Shown: positions 34,655 through 44,703 of the stretch, piece after piece
How positions within the stretch are numbered: the first letter of the stretch is position 1
Layout of the letters: each line of letters starts with the position of its first letter
NCBI RefSeq assembly: GCF_003987095.1
Contig: NZ_PIQA01000012.1
Span: 62,001 to 126,000 of the forward strand
DNA length: 64,000 nucleotides
Source of the DNA: Idiomarina piscisalsi
GTDB lineage: Bacteria; Pseudomonadota; Gammaproteobacteria; Enterobacterales; Alteromonadaceae
Reading direction: 5' to 3'
Notes under the pieces: generated by a model
Told to the model about the DNA's origin: nothing
Database searches by the model: none
Seen by the model: the letters and a program-made list of their open reading frames with translations, nothing else
Made by a program: the position numbers and the translations under genes

Positions 34655-37012
34655 ATGAAGAAATTACTACTCCCATTGGCAATCGGTTCGGCTCTGAGCC
34701 TTGTAGGTTGCGGAAGCGGTGACGAAGCACCTATTACGGAAAACGAAGTGAATGTCGCTGCGACACGTGTTGTGTTCGACCCGTCAAACGGTGAAATACC
34801 AGCGCCGACGAATATTTTATTGAGCGGCAGTGTTGATGGCACGCTGAATATTCCGGTAACAGATCCAAGTGATACAGCGAATCCACAGGTCGCTATTAAC
34901 GGCTTAGACGGTTGGGGGACACACTCAACTCTAACTTTCGACTTCTCTCTGCCACTTGATGAAAATGGTGAAAGAGTTTTGGTTGATACGGCAAGTATTG
35001 AAGCGCAGGGCGCAGTTCGAGTATTTGAAACTTACCAAGGCGGAAATGAGGTTTCCCCCGCATGCGAAGCACAAAGCCCCGCGGTAGTTTGCGGTATTGC
35101 AGGCGAACTCCAGCACAATACTCATTTCACCGTTAAAGCGACAGGTGAAGGTAGAGGTTTAGCTGTTGTTCCTTTACAGCCGCTAAAACCTAAAACAGGT
35201 TATTTAGTCGTGCTAACTGACAACATTCAAGATACGCTAGGTCGCCGTGTAAAGGCGTCACAAACATACACATTGATGAAAGAGCCTGTTGATGAAGCTC
35301 CAGCCTCAGATACAGAATCAGCACAAAACTTACAGGCTCTTATTAATAGCTATGAGGGGGCGCTAGCTCAGTTTGGTGTCGACCCTGAAGACGTGATTTA
35401 CAGCTCAAACTTTACCACTCAGTCGGTAGGTGACGTGCTGGAGATGAGTAAGCGTTTGCTAGCGCTTGCTCAAGGAGCTGGCTCTGGCCCAGCGGTAACC
35501 TTCGATTCAACTGGTGAACCTTTAAGTAACCACGTATCTAATCAAATAAGCGACCCTCAATTGTTAGCTGTAGCTCAGAATACTATGGTTTATTCTGAGT
35601 CAATTGGTTTGCCGTATTACCTTTCTACCCCTCAGAGCGTAGAAGATGACGCTCATCTAACTGGGCGTTGGGAAGCAAAGTGTGATAGCCCAGTTACTAT
35701 CGTTGGTGGTATTGAAAATGACGAGATTCCAGAAAATGCTTTAGGTTTAGGTATTACTAAAGAAGCTATTGCAGCTGATAAACCTGGGGTTATAAGCACG
35801 ATAGTACAGGCTTGCATTGCCTCTCCTGATGGTAGTGACGTTGACTTAGGAGTGGATGACGCTAGACACCTAACTCAATACAATCCAGTACCTAAGGTAA
35901 AATCTATTGATAATGCTTCGGTCACTATGGTTGTACCAGCATGGCAAGCCGCTCCTACAGGCGGTTGGCCGGTTGTAATTCTTCAGCATGGTATTGGTAG
36001 TAGCGCTCAGGAGTCAGCTTTAGCGATAGCGACACAGTTATCGGCAAGAGGCTATGCTACTGTTGCGATTGACCACCCGATGCATGGAGCTAGAGGATTC
36101 GATGTAGATGGTGATGGTGAAATAGATATTACTGCGTCAGGTCAAGAGAATGTTACAAACTATATGAACCTAGGTAGCCTTTTGACTACTCGAGATAATG
36201 TTCGCCAGTCAATTGCGGACTTATTAGCCTTGCGTCTGGGACTAAATAATTCTCCGGCTGCGGGTGTTCAAATTAATCCGCAAGAAGTTTATTTCATCGG
36301 ACACTCTTTAGGTGCTATCGCAGGAACTGCATTTTCTCGGTTAGCTAACGAACCTTTAGATCCAACAATAGATCCAGCTTTTAAGGTTAAAGGTTCTGTT
36401 TTGGCTATGCCTGGTGGAAGCTTAGCTAACTTCCTATTGGCCTCTGAAAGTTTTGGCCCGACCATTAAGTCGAACTTACTTTACTCATCGGACGATGCGT
36501 TTAAAGCAGCAGCTAACCAAGCAATTGCCGGTGGGGCGACACTGGAGCAGTTTTATGCAGGATTTATGGAACAAGCATCCGCTGAACAGGTAGCTGAGAT
36601 TAATGCGACATTCGAACAGTTTGCCTTTGCTGCTCAAACTGTTGTTGACTCGGGTGATCCTGTTAACTATGCGTCAGGCTTTAAGGACACTACTCCAGTT
36701 TTTCTTATTGAAGCTGATGGCGATACTGTTATTCCTAACGCAGTAGAAGACAAGCCGTTAGCGGGTACTCAGCCACTAGCTAGACTGATGGAATTGCAAA
36801 ATGTTTTAGATCTAGAAACGTCCGGGGAAGTTACTTCGGGTTATGCGAGCTTCGTAGGTGGTGCTCACTCTTCTCTACTTAACCCAATTCCAGATGGCCT
36901 TGAGCCTGCTGTATCTTCTGCTGTGACAACCGAGATGCAGACCCAGATCTTAAGCTGGTTTGGCAGTGATCTAACTCAAATAGAAGTGTCAAACGAAGAA
37001 GTGGTAGAATAA
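34655..37012 (+). CDS. VolA/Pla-1-type surface lipoprotein lipase
   Basis: A 785-residue lipoprotein with lipobox LVGC at about residues 16-19. An N-terminal virulence-lipase domain (DPSNGEIPAPTNILL, TGYLVVLTDNIQD) is followed by an alpha/beta-hydrolase core. The nucleophile elbow is GHSLGAIAG with S551. The conserved VVILQHGIGSSAQE oxyanion strand precedes it, and the late GGAHSSLL His is the probable triad member. VolA of Vibrio is a surface-exposed lysophospholipase that liberates fatty acids for uptake; the same role is likely. A terminator follows. Codon use in the middle of the gene looks slightly more AT-rich than its neighbours. Confidence 0.9.
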   Translation: MKKLLLPLAIGSALSLVGCGSGDEAPITENEVNVAATRVVFDPSNGEIPAPTNILLSGSVDGTLNIPVTDPSDTANPQVAINGLDGWGTHSTLTFDFSLPLDENGERVLVDTASIEAQGAVRVFETYQGGNEVSPACEAQSPAVVCGIAGELQHNTHFTVKATGEGRGLAVVPLQPLKPKTGYLVVLTDNIQDTLGRRVKASQTYTLMKEPVDEAPASDTESAQNLQALINSYEGALAQFGVDPEDVIYSSNFTTQSVGDVLEMSKRLLALAQGAGSGPAVTFDSTGEPLSNHVSNQISDPQLLAVAQNTMVYSESIGLPYYLSTPQSVEDDAHLTGRWEAKCDSPVTIVGGIENDEIPENALGLGITKEAIAADKPGVISTIVQACIASPDGSDVDLGVDDARHLTQYNPVPKVKSIDNASVTMVVPAWQAAPTGGWPVVILQHGIGSSAQESALAIATQLSARGYATVAIDHPMHGARGFDVDGDGEIDITASGQENVTNYMNLGSLLTTRDNVRQSIADLLALRLGLNNSPAAGVQINPQEVYFIGHSLGAIAGTAFSRLANEPLDPTIDPAFKVKGSVLAMPGGSLANFLLASESFGPTIKSNLLYSSDDAFKAAANQAIAGGATLEQFYAGFMEQASAEQVAEINATFEQFAFAAQTVVDSGDPVNYASGFKDTTPVFLIEADGDTVIPNAVEDKPLAGTQPLARLMELQNVLDLETSGEVTSGYASFVGGAHSSLLNPIPDGLEPAVSSAVTTEMQTQILSWFGSDLTQIEVSNEEVVE

Positions 37013-37039
37013 CCTCAGGTTATTGAAAACTTGTTATTC

Positions 37040-37067
37040 AAAGGCCGGCAGTTATGCTGGCCTTTTT
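37040..37067 (+). terminator. Rho-independent terminator after the lipase gene
   Basis: AAAGGCCGGCA (37040-37050), loop GTTA, TGCTGGCCTTT (37055-37065) and further T residues. An 11-bp stem with one G-U pair. It ends 17 bases before the sohB start. Confidence 0.9.
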
Positions 37068-37083
37068 CGTATTGGAGAGGTGT

Positions 37084-38082
37084 ATGGAGTTTCTGATAGA
37101 TATTGGTTCGTTTTTGTTGAAGGCGGCCATTATTGTTATTGCTGTAGGCTTTATTATTGGTTTGCTGGCACAAGCGGCTCAAAAGCAGAAGAAAAGTAAA
37201 GGTGACTTACAGGTAACAGACCTGTCTAAAGAGCTTAAGGACCTTAGTGAGCAACTTAAACTAGAGCTAATGGATAAAAAAGCTCGCAAGAAAGCAATGA
37301 AGGCGCTGAAGAAGAAAAAGCACGCAGATGACAAAAAGCAGCGCCTTTTTGTGCTGGACTTTAAAGGCAGCATGGACGCTAAAGAAGTCGATAATTTACG
37401 TCAGGAAGTGAATGCCATTTTGCAGTTAGCAACCGAGAAAGACGAAGTTCTCGTCCGTTTAGAAAGTGGCGGTGGGGTTGTTAACGGTTATGGATTAGCC
37501 GCGGCACAACTACAACGTATTAAAGCTCACGGCCTCACACTGAATGTGGCCATAGATAAAGTAGCGGCAAGTGGCGGTTACATGATGGCCTGTGTTGGTC
37601 ACAAGCTGTTAGCCGCACCGTTTGCGTTTATTGGCTCTATTGGTGTGGTGGCACAAATACCTAACTTCCATCGCTTCCTGAAAAAGCATGATGTCGATTT
37701 TGAACAATTAACTGCAGGCGAATATAAGCGAACATTGACGTTATTTGGTGAGAACACCGATGAGGGACGCCGTAAATTTAAGCAAGACTTAGAGGCTATC
37801 CACCGCCAGTTTAAGGCATTCGTTCAGGAGAACCGTCCTGAGCTCGATATTGATAAGGTTGCCACGGGCGAAGTTTGGTCGGGTCAGGAAGCAAAAGAAC
37901 TTGGTTTGGTAGACGAGGTGACCACGAGCGACTCCTGGTTACTTGAGCAACATAAAACGTTCAACGTATTGCAACTTAATTATGTGGTGCGTAAACCCAT
38001 GAGCGAGCGCTTTGCAAAAGGTCTTTCAACAGTCATTCAAACCTTAAAGTCGTCGTTGACGCGTTCAGATATCGCACAATAA
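37084..38082 (+). CDS. sohB: SohB-family inner-membrane serine peptidase
   Basis: A 332-residue S49 peptidase. An N-terminal transmembrane helix (about 10-32) is followed by a strongly basic, Lys-rich linker (about 38-80) and the protease domain. The catalytic serine is in KVAASGGYMMAC and the general-base lysine in AGEYKRTLT. The domain is the SohB/SppA single-copy type, degrading membrane-bound signal peptides or misfolded periplasmic proteins. I chose ATG 37084 because GGAGAGG lies just before it; an in-frame ATG at 37054 falls inside the upstream terminator. Confidence 0.93.
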   Translation: MEFLIDIGSFLLKAAIIVIAVGFIIGLLAQAAQKQKKSKGDLQVTDLSKELKDLSEQLKLELMDKKARKKAMKALKKKKHADDKKQRLFVLDFKGSMDAKEVDNLRQEVNAILQLATEKDEVLVRLESGGGVVNGYGLAAAQLQRIKAHGLTLNVAIDKVAASGGYMMACVGHKLLAAPFAFIGSIGVVAQIPNFHRFLKKHDVDFEQLTAGEYKRTLTLFGENTDEGRRKFKQDLEAIHRQFKAFVQENRPELDIDKVATGEVWSGQEAKELGLVDEVTTSDSWLLEQHKTFNVLQLNYVVRKPMSERFAKGLSTVIQTLKSSLTRSDIAQ

Positions 38083-38178
38083 CTGCGGTTAAACGAAGCT
38101 GGCAACAACAAAGCTGCGCAGCTAACAACTTTTTGGTAGTCTAACGCAGTTTTTAAGAATGAATAATAAAGGACGCTT

Positions 38179-38225
38179 ATGAGCGAAAAGAAAAACTCAG
38201 CCTGACAAGCCGCATTGTTATCGGC
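38179..38225 (+). other. Displaced original start of the symporter gene (apparent 1-nt frameshift)
   Basis: AAAGGA at 38168-38173 is followed after 5 bases by ATG 38179. This reads MSEKKNSA and stops at TGA. If one A is added in the run 38191-38195 the frame continues as MSEKKKLSLTSRIVIGMVAG, a normal N-terminus that enters the first membrane helix of the downstream ORF. There is no common start codon in the downstream frame before 38226. Confidence 0.8.
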
Positions 38226-39461
38226 ATGGTCGCTGGGATCATTCTCGGTACAATCATTCGTTACGTGGCCGGCGACAATGCTTGGGTGTCACTGTATTTA
38301 ACGAACGGCTTGTTTGATGTTGTCGGTCAAATATTCATAACCTCATTGAAAATGTTGGTTGTGCCATTAGTGTTTGTCTCACTGGTGGTGGGAACTTGCT
38401 CGTTGAGCGACCCGAGTAAACTTGGGCGCTTAGGCGGTAAAGCTGTGGGCATGTATATGATAACGACCGCTATCGCCATAAGCTTTGCCATATTCTCGGC
38501 TGTTTTAGTGCAACCTGGTTCAGGTATTGAACGCTCTTCAGAGGCAACGTTTGAAGCCAATGAAGCGCCATCTATTAGTGAAGTGATTATTAACCTCTTC
38601 CCGGATAACCCAATTAATGCCATGGCAGAAGGTAACATGCTGCAAATTATTGTATTTGCGCTGTTATTCGGTATTTCTATGGCATTAGTTGGTAAGCCTG
38701 GTGAGCGCCTGAAAGGCTTCTTTGATGACTTAAACGCTGTGATCATGAAGCTGGTTGTCATACTTATGGCTGTTGCGCCTTATGGTGTGTTTGCGCTAAT
38801 GGCGAAGCTATTCACCGAAATTGGCGTAGAAATGATAGGCAGTCTGGCCAAATACTTCCTGTTAGTACTCTTTGTGCTGATTGCTCATGGCCTTATTGTA
38901 TACCCACTGTTTATGCGGGTACTGACTCGCGTCAAACCGGGTATCTTCTTGAAGAAAATGCGTGATGCACAGTTGTTCGGTTTTAGTACCGCGAGCAGTA
39001 ACGCAACCATGCCAATTACACTAGAAACGGTTACCCGCCGTTTAGGTGTCAGCAATAGCGTTGGTTCGTTTACTGTGCCATTAGGTGCCACCATTAACAT
39101 GGATGGTACTGCGATAATGCAAGGCGTGGCGACAGTATTCATTGCTCAGGTCTACGGTTTAGACTTAGGTATTGCAGAGTACTTAATGGTTATTATGACG
39201 GCGACTCTGGCGTCTGTTGGTACCGCTGGTGTACCGGGTGTTGGCTTAATTATGCTGGCTATGGTGCTACAGCAAGTTGGCCTGCCGGTAGAGGGTATTG
39301 GCTTAATTATCGGTGTTGATCGCCTACTTGATATGACCCGAACTGCGGTTAACGTCACTGGTGATGCAATGGTCAGTACCGTTGTTGCTCGCTCAGAAGG
39401 GGACTTTGATGAAGAAGTCTACTATGACGAGAATGCCGGTAAGAAATTAGAAGAGCTTTAA
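38226..39461 (+). CDS. Dicarboxylate/amino acid:cation symporter (DAACS), 5' end frameshifted
   Basis: The intact ORF encodes 411 residues of a Na+ or H+-coupled glutamate/dicarboxylate carrier. Visible are FGFSTASSNATMPITLE (the serine-rich re-entrant loop), PLGATINMDGTA (NMDGT substrate/cation motif) and GLIIGVDRLLDMTRTAVNVTGDA (TM8, with the substrate-binding Asp and Arg). As it stands the ORF begins inside the first membrane helix and has no ribosome binding site; the true start is probably ATG 38179, out of frame by one base. The full-length product would be about 427 residues. It may be a sequencing indel, a recent mutation or recoding. Confidence 0.85.
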   Translation: MVAGIILGTIIRYVAGDNAWVSLYLTNGLFDVVGQIFITSLKMLVVPLVFVSLVVGTCSLSDPSKLGRLGGKAVGMYMITTAIAISFAIFSAVLVQPGSGIERSSEATFEANEAPSISEVIINLFPDNPINAMAEGNMLQIIVFALLFGISMALVGKPGERLKGFFDDLNAVIMKLVVILMAVAPYGVFALMAKLFTEIGVEMIGSLAKYFLLVLFVLIAHGLIVYPLFMRVLTRVKPGIFLKKMRDAQLFGFSTASSNATMPITLETVTRRLGVSNSVGSFTVPLGATINMDGTAIMQGVATVFIAQVYGLDLGIAEYLMVIMTATLASVGTAGVPGVGLIMLAMVLQQVGLPVEGIGLIIGVDRLLDMTRTAVNVTGDAMVSTVVARSEGDFDEEVYYDENAGKKLEEL

Positions 39462-39479
39462 ATAAAGCCGGCGTGCGCA

Positions 39480-40271
39480 TTAGGCGTACGCCGGTACTCC
39501 CGAATGGAAACGTAACTCAGTATCTTCCGAGCGAATCAATTCAGCTTCCCATTCTCTAAACTGTTTAACTCTGTCACTGATATTAGTCTCACTGAGCTTT
39601 TGCGCCAGCTCTAAATAATCCTGGTAGTGACGAGCTTCCGAACGCAGTAATGAAACGTAAAACCTGGCTATGTCTTCGTCCAGGTACGGAGCCAAGGCCG
39701 CAAAGCGCTCGCACGAGCGAGCTTCAATGAGTGCACCGATAATCAGCTTGTCAATAAGTGCTTCAGGCTCGTAAGTTCTAACCTTTTGCAGCAACTGTTT
39801 TGCATAGCGTGATGCCGTGAGCTTCTGCAACGGAATGTTCCGAGCTTCCATAATTTCATAAACCTGCTGAAAGTGGTGAAGCTCCTCGCGTATTAAACGC
39901 GACATCCGCTCAATAATGTCGTCAGCAAAAGGTTGTGACTCTGCCGCTTTTAACGCATGAGATAGCTGCTTGCTTTTCTGCACATCGTTCAAGGTGCCAA
40001 TACCTCTGTAGACGAGATCTTCATATGGCTGCAGAGCGTCTAAAAGCAACTGACCATGACTTTCTGACACCGCATAGCGGCGCAATAACAAAGCGGCGCT
40101 CTGGGCTGCTTTGAGCTCACAATGGAGATGATCGAGCAAAATGATGGGCAAGTTTTCTGCTTTCGCAGCTTCTTGTATCCACTCATCGGGAGTTGTGCAT
40201 AGTAAAAACTCATTAATGGGTTCAAGAAGCGGTAAATAGGGCGAAACAACAGCGGTATTCAAAACGGACAT
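39480..40271 (-). CDS. miaE: tRNA-(ms2io6A)-hydroxylase MiaE
   Basis: A 263-residue nonheme di-iron enzyme that hydroxylates ms2i6A37 of tRNA. Iron ligands of the ferritin-like bundle are seen in LLDHLHCELKAA, REELHHFQQV and EARSCERFAALAP, with SEARHYQDYLELA as the last. The length is as usual. It stands alone on the minus strand, divergent from the Yip1-family gene across about 190 bases of AT-rich DNA. Confidence 0.94.
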   Translation of the reverse strand: MSVLNTAVVSPYLPLLEPINEFLLCTTPDEWIQEAAKAENLPIILLDHLHCELKAAQSAALLLRRYAVSESHGQLLLDALQPYEDLVYRGIGTLNDVQKSKQLSHALKAAESQPFADDIIERMSRLIREELHHFQQVYEIMEARNIPLQKLTASRYAKQLLQKVRTYEPEALIDKLIIGALIEARSCERFAALAPYLDEDIARFYVSLLRSEARHYQDYLELAQKLSETNISDRVKQFREWEAELIRSEDTELRFHSGVPAYA

Positions 40272-40459
40272 TCCCCGGTTAAATTGGTTAAAAATCTTAA
40301 CAAAACTGAACTATAGTTATATTAAAAATGCTTGACAGTGTTAGTTGAGTGCTGAATATTAGTCGTATGGGTGAATTTTTCAGCAGTACCTGAATCTAAT
40401 AATTATAACGTATTTAAGAATTGGGCGGTATGACCGCGTATTACGGGGAAGGTGAAGTT

Positions 40460-41062
40460 ATGATACTGAATCACATTTGGGGTTTGTACGCACACCCGGT
40501 ACAAGAATGGAAAACCATCGACAGTAAGCGTGAAAGCTTTATGTATTCATGCTCTCACACATTACTGGTCGCTATTCTGCCATGTCTTGCCGCATTTTAT
40601 GCGTCCTCGAAGATTGGCTGGAGTGTGGGTGCACGCGAGGCTATCTATCTTGCAGAGAGTAGTGCGGTTATGCTTGCCGTCGCAATGTACGTTGGTATTA
40701 TCGCAGCAACCTTCGCACTGGCCTATCTTATTTACTGGATGGCAAAAACGTTTGGGGCGGATCCTAGCTACACCAAGTCGCTGGAGCTTGCCGCTTATGC
40801 TGCAACACCGGTGATCATGTCGGGTATTGCGGCATTGTACCCTGAGTTGTGGTTTGTGGCGTTAGTCTTCCTGGGCGGCGTTGCCTACTCGGTTTACCTG
40901 CTGTATTCGGGTCTGCCGGTTATCATGCACATTCCTGAAGAGCGTGGCTTTTTATACGCGAGTTCAGTTGTGACTGCCGGATTAATCGCTATGGTGGTAC
41001 TGATGGTAACAACCGCTATTCTCTGGACAAATGGCTTCGGGCCTGAGTTTGTGTCAGGTTAA
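40460..41062 (+). CDS. Yip1-family integral membrane protein
   Basis: A 200-residue protein with five probable transmembrane helices. It begins MILNHIWGLYAHPVQEWKTI, the typical start of bacterial Yip1-domain (DUF1282-type) inner-membrane proteins. I chose ATG 40460 because GGGGAAGGTGAA precedes it; the in-frame ATG codons at 40421 and 40430 have no site. The function of this bacterial family is not established. Confidence 0.85.
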   Translation: MILNHIWGLYAHPVQEWKTIDSKRESFMYSCSHTLLVAILPCLAAFYASSKIGWSVGAREAIYLAESSAVMLAVAMYVGIIAATFALAYLIYWMAKTFGADPSYTKSLELAAYAATPVIMSGIAALYPELWFVALVFLGGVAYSVYLLYSGLPVIMHIPEERGFLYASSVVTAGLIAMVVLMVTTAILWTNGFGPEFVSG

Positions 41063-41082
41063 CAGAAGCGTTTAGATTTGAT

Positions 41083-41123
41083 AAAAAAGCTCGGACCATG
41101 TTTCATGGTATCCGAGCTTTTTT
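41083..41123. terminator. Bidirectional terminator between Yip1-family and M17 genes
   Basis: AAAAAAGCTCGGA (41083-41095) pairs with TCCGAGCTTTTTT (41111-41123), extended by CCATG/CATGG around TTT with a 2-base bulge. It serves both convergent genes. Confidence 0.92.
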
Positions 41124-41141
41124 GTATTTATGGACAGGCTT

Positions 41142-42686
41142 TTACTTCTTAAGGTAATGGCCAGCCAGACAAGTTACCGGTGCCGCAGTTGGCTTACCGT
41201 GTTGCCAGTCACCACCTTCAACACCGCTGCCAGCAATGTCGATATGGATATAACTAAGCGGACGTGAGCTATCAATGCCGTGGTTATCCAAGCCGGAAAC
41301 CCCAACCAGAAATGCCATTGGGAACTGGTGGCCTCGTGGCGTTGTTGCTGAAGGACCATTATTGGACGACAGCAAGTCATCACACAAGGTACGGCCTTTT
41401 ACAAAGTCAAAGTCTTCACGGCGTGACCAGGAAATTTCAGTTGGGTCACCATAAGTTTCCCCCGCTTCGAATAGCGCGTCCGGTAATTTTTGACGGCGTG
41501 CATGACCGTTAGGAACCAATGCACTGTATGGTCCTTTGGCCAGCGCTGCATGCCCAGTTAATGTAGCGACGGTATAGAGTTCGTGCTCACCGTCTGTTTG
41601 CGCAGCCTCTTCACGTAAATGAGACAGCAAGTCAGCCATTATTAAGCGACCTTCAGCGTCAGTATTACCGATACGAACACGTTTGCCGCTGTGGCCGGTA
41701 ATAATTTCGTCGGCGACAAAAGCGTCAGAGCCAATACTGTTGCGAACAGCACCAATCTCGGCAATGACATTTAAATGCTCAGGCTGCAACTCAGCAACGG
41801 TTTTCATAAAGCCGGCAACACCCGCAGCACCGCCTTTGTCACGACTCATACCTGCCATGTGACCACCGGTTTTTAAATCTGCACCACCGGTGTCATAGAC
41901 AATGCCTTTACCAGCAAACATAACGGTGCGTTCAGGCTGACTGCCATGATATTCCAAACGAATGACGCAAGGGCGATGGCGCTCAACAGCCATCGATGAG
42001 CGGCCAACAGCTGCCAGTAGCGGGTACTCATGTTGTAACTGTTGAGAGTCGTCGATAACGCTGACTTTTACAGGGGTATGTGCGAATGCCTGACGGCAGT
42101 ATTCTGCAAAACGAGGTGGCGCCATGCGCTCAGGCTCGGTACCTGCTAAGTCGCGGGCAACACGCTTGCCTGCTTCAACAGACATGGCCCAGTCAGCATC
42201 GAGTTCACCAACCAAAGTCACGTTTTCTGTTGGCTCAATCGCTTCTTCGCCATGTGCTTCACGCGCTTCCAACGGTTGATATAGTGACTGACAGACACCC
42301 AAGTAGGCGGCTAAGAAAGCCTGCTGGTAGCGGGTATCATTGATATCAACATTATTTAAGGCAATAACCGGATGGCGAGCACCGGCGTCTTGGGCAATTT
42401 TTGCCGCTTTATGTGCCGCATCGAAGACTTGGCGAACGTCGTCGAAGTCTCTGTTAAGTGGGCCTGTTGGCGCTGTTACTAAGCGCTGGCCTGGAACCCC
42501 CTCAGCCTGGAGCAATAATACATCGCTACCAACGCGCTGATCGGTTGTTTTCGCTTGTTGAATTTTTTCAGCTAATGCTGAGTCATCAATAGTGTCAAAG
42601 TGACCAATGACAATCAGTGCGTCAGTGCCGTCTTTTGAATAAGCGTCAGCAAGTGAGCTGACTACGTCTAATTTTGGAAATGCCAT
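41142..42686 (-). CDS. M17 leucyl aminopeptidase family protein
   Basis: A 514-residue cytosolic aminopeptidase of the M17 family. The C-terminal catalytic domain has the two-metal site: GKGIVYDTGGADLKT (catalytic or metal Lys and Asp), GMSRDKGGAAGV (Asp) and NTDAEGRLIMADLL (Asp and Glu of the signature). The remaining core GAVRNSIGSDAFVADEII is also typical. The N-terminal half is divergent from PepA. It removes N-terminal residues from peptides. It is 21 bases downstream of cysS on the same strand, so the two may be co-transcribed. Confidence 0.9.
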   Translation of the reverse strand: MAFPKLDVVSSLADAYSKDGTDALIVIGHFDTIDDSALAEKIQQAKTTDQRVGSDVLLLQAEGVPGQRLVTAPTGPLNRDFDDVRQVFDAAHKAAKIAQDAGARHPVIALNNVDINDTRYQQAFLAAYLGVCQSLYQPLEAREAHGEEAIEPTENVTLVGELDADWAMSVEAGKRVARDLAGTEPERMAPPRFAEYCRQAFAHTPVKVSVIDDSQQLQHEYPLLAAVGRSSMAVERHRPCVIRLEYHGSQPERTVMFAGKGIVYDTGGADLKTGGHMAGMSRDKGGAAGVAGFMKTVAELQPEHLNVIAEIGAVRNSIGSDAFVADEIITGHSGKRVRIGNTDAEGRLIMADLLSHLREEAAQTDGEHELYTVATLTGHAALAKGPYSALVPNGHARRQKLPDALFEAGETYGDPTEISWSRREDFDFVKGRTLCDDLLSSNNGPSATTPRGHQFPMAFLVGVSGLDNHGIDSSRPLSYIHIDIAGSGVEGGDWQHGKPTAAPVTCLAGHYLKK

Positions 42687-42707
42687 AAATACCTCATTTC
42701 TAAATGG

Positions 42708-44087
42708 TTAAGCGCGACGCCAGCGTGTGCCTTCAGGACCGTCTTCTAATTCAATACCCATAGCAGTCAGCTCGTCACGAGCTTCGTCTGCTACGGCCCA
42801 GTTTTTTTCTGCACGCGCATTGTTTCGCTTGGCGATAAGCGCTTCAATTTTGGCAACGTCGTCATCGTCGCCTTGAAGAAACTGGTTTGGGTCACGTTGC
42901 AGTAATCCCATAACCGCTGCAAATTCTTTTAAAATGGATGCAAGCTGTGCTGTTTTTTCTGAGTCATTGTCGCGGTGGCGGTTAATGTCACGAGCAATGT
43001 CAAATAGCACACTCATGGCTTCCGGTGCGTTAAAGTCGTCATCCATTGCGTTTTGGAACTGCTCCCAGTATGCATTTCGTAGTTCTACGGAAGCTGTTTG
43101 GGGTTCAATATCCCGCAGCGCGGTATACAAACGCTCAAGCGCTGAGTGGGCCTGATTTAAATTCTCTTCAGTATAGTTTAACTGTGAACGGTAGTGGCTC
43201 GACAGTAAGAAATAGCGAACAGTTTCCGCATCATAGGCTTTTAATACTTCGCGGATAGTGAAGAAATTGCCTAAAGATTTCGACATTTTTTCGTCGTCTA
43301 CCTGCACCATGCCGCTATGCATCCAGTACTTCACATAGTCCGAATGGTTGGCGCAGCAGCTTTGCGCAATTTCATTTTCGTGGTGAGGAAAGGCCAAGTC
43401 TGACCCGCCACCATGAATATCGAAGGTGGTGCCAAGGTGTTTTTTGTTCATGGCCGAACACTCAATATGCCAACCCGGACGACCCTCACCCCAGGGCGAT
43501 GACCAAGCAGGTTCGCCGGCTTTCGCTGCTTTCCACAGCACGAAATCGAGTGGGTCGTCTTTTTCTTCATCGACATCGACTCGAGCACCAGACTGCAGTT
43601 GTTCTAAGTCCTGACGACTGAGCTTGCCGTACTCTTTGAACGTCGACACATCAAACAAAACGTCGCCACTGTCGGTTTTATAGGCATTACCACTGTCGAT
43701 AAGATCCTGAATCATTTTTAGAATCTCATCCATGTGTTCAGTAACTTTGGGTTCAATGTCCGGACGCAGCAGATTTAACGCATCGAAGTCTTCATGCATC
43801 GCATCGATAAAGCGTGATGTTAATGCGTGAAAGTCTTCGCCGTTCTCTGCTGCCCGTTTGATGATTTTGTCGTCGAGATCTGTAATGTTACGGACATAGC
43901 TGACGTTATAACCCAGCTTGCGCAAATAGCGCACGACAATATCAAAAGCAACGTAAGTGCGGGCGTGACCAATATGGCAATAATCGTACGTTGTGACCCC
44001 GCAAACATACATTCCAACGTGCCCCGGCTGAATAGGCTCGAATGACTCTTTCTTGCGTGTCAGGGTATTAAAAAGGGTGATTGCCAT
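42708..44087 (-). CDS. cysS: Cysteinyl-tRNA synthetase
   Basis: A 459-residue class Ia synthetase. [19 protein letters not shown] carries the first zinc-ligand Cys and the HIGH motif; [24 protein letters not shown] and [12 protein letters not shown] (KMSKS) follow. The C-terminal anticodon-binding domain ends in [16 protein letters not shown]. It charges tRNA-Cys. It is divergent from ppiB across 116 bases, a conserved gammaproteobacterial arrangement. Confidence 0.98.
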   Translation of the reverse strand: MAITLFNTLTRKKESFEPIQPGHVGMYVCGVTTYDYCHIGHARTYVAFDIVVRYLRKLGYNVSYVRNITDLDDKIIKRAAENGEDFHALTSRFIDAMHEDFDALNLLRPDIEPKVTEHMDEILKMIQDLIDSGNAYKTDSGDVLFDVSTFKEYGKLSRQDLEQLQSGARVDVDEEKDDPLDFVLWKAAKAGEPAWSSPWGEGRPGWHIECSAMNKKHLGTTFDIHGGGSDLAFPHHENEIAQSCCANHSDYVKYWMHSGMVQVDDEKMSKSLGNFFTIREVLKAYDAETVRYFLLSSHYRSQLNYTEENLNQAHSALERLYTALRDIEPQTASVELRNAYWEQFQNAMDDDFNAPEAMSVLFDIARDINRHRDNDSEKTAQLASILKEFAAVMGLLQRDPNQFLQGDDDDVAKIEALIAKRNNARAEKNWAVADEARDELTAMGIELEDGPEGTRWRRA

Positions 44088-44203
44088 AATGAAATCTCTT
44101 AATTCTCTGCCGTTACGAGTGAAAATAAAGCGCCTATGATACCACCGATGCCTTGGCTCTGGTACACTATCGGCTGGTTTGTTACAGGAAACAGGTAGAA
44201 AAA

Positions 44204-44701
44204 ATGCAGGTCATTTTACACACAAATTTTGGCGATATTACCTTAGCAATGCATGAAGATACGGCTCCAAAAACAGTCGATAACTTTTTGCAATACGCGC
44301 GTGACGGTTTTTACGACGGCACCATTTTCCATCGAGTGATTAATAACTTCATGGTTCAGGGCGGTGGTTTTGAACCGGGTATGAAACAAAAAGAAACGCG
44401 CGACAATATTGAAAACGAAGCACCAACCGCGAAACCTAACGTTGTTGGCTCAGTGGCAATGGCCCGCACGCCGGATCCTCACTCGGCGTCTTCGCAATTC
44501 TTCATTAACGTGAATAACAACGACTTTTTAAACTTCCAGAATGAAACACCAAGCGGTTATGGCTATTGCGTGTTTGCAGAAGTCACGGACGGTATGGATG
44601 TTGTAAATACCATCAAAGAGGTGAAAACCGGTTCAGCAGGTTTCCATCAGGACGTGCCTGTTGAAGATGTTGTTATCGAAAAAGTCTCTGTTAACGACTA
44701 G
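44204..44701 (+). CDS. ppiB: Peptidyl-prolyl cis-trans isomerase B (cyclophilin)
   Basis: A 165-residue cytoplasmic cyclophilin. [19 protein letters not shown] is the usual start. [14 protein letters not shown] contains the catalytic Arg and Gln, and [17 protein letters not shown] is the conserved core. I moved the start to ATG 44204, which gives the normal length and N-terminus; the ATG at 44153 would add 17 unlikely residues. It is followed after 2 bases by lpxH, forming an operon. Confidence 0.96.
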   Translation: MQVILHTNFGDITLAMHEDTAPKTVDNFLQYARDGFYDGTIFHRVINNFMVQGGGFEPGMKQKETRDNIENEAPTAKPNVVGSVAMARTPDPHSASSQFFINVNNNDFLNFQNETPSGYGYCVFAEVTDGMDVVNTIKEVKTGSAGFHQDVPVEDVVIEKVSVND

Positions 44702-44703
44702 CT

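Noticed and set aside
37054..37083. Upstream ATG for sohB
   Set aside because: It lies within the terminator stem of the previous gene. ATG 37084 has a ribosome site and the expected N-terminus.
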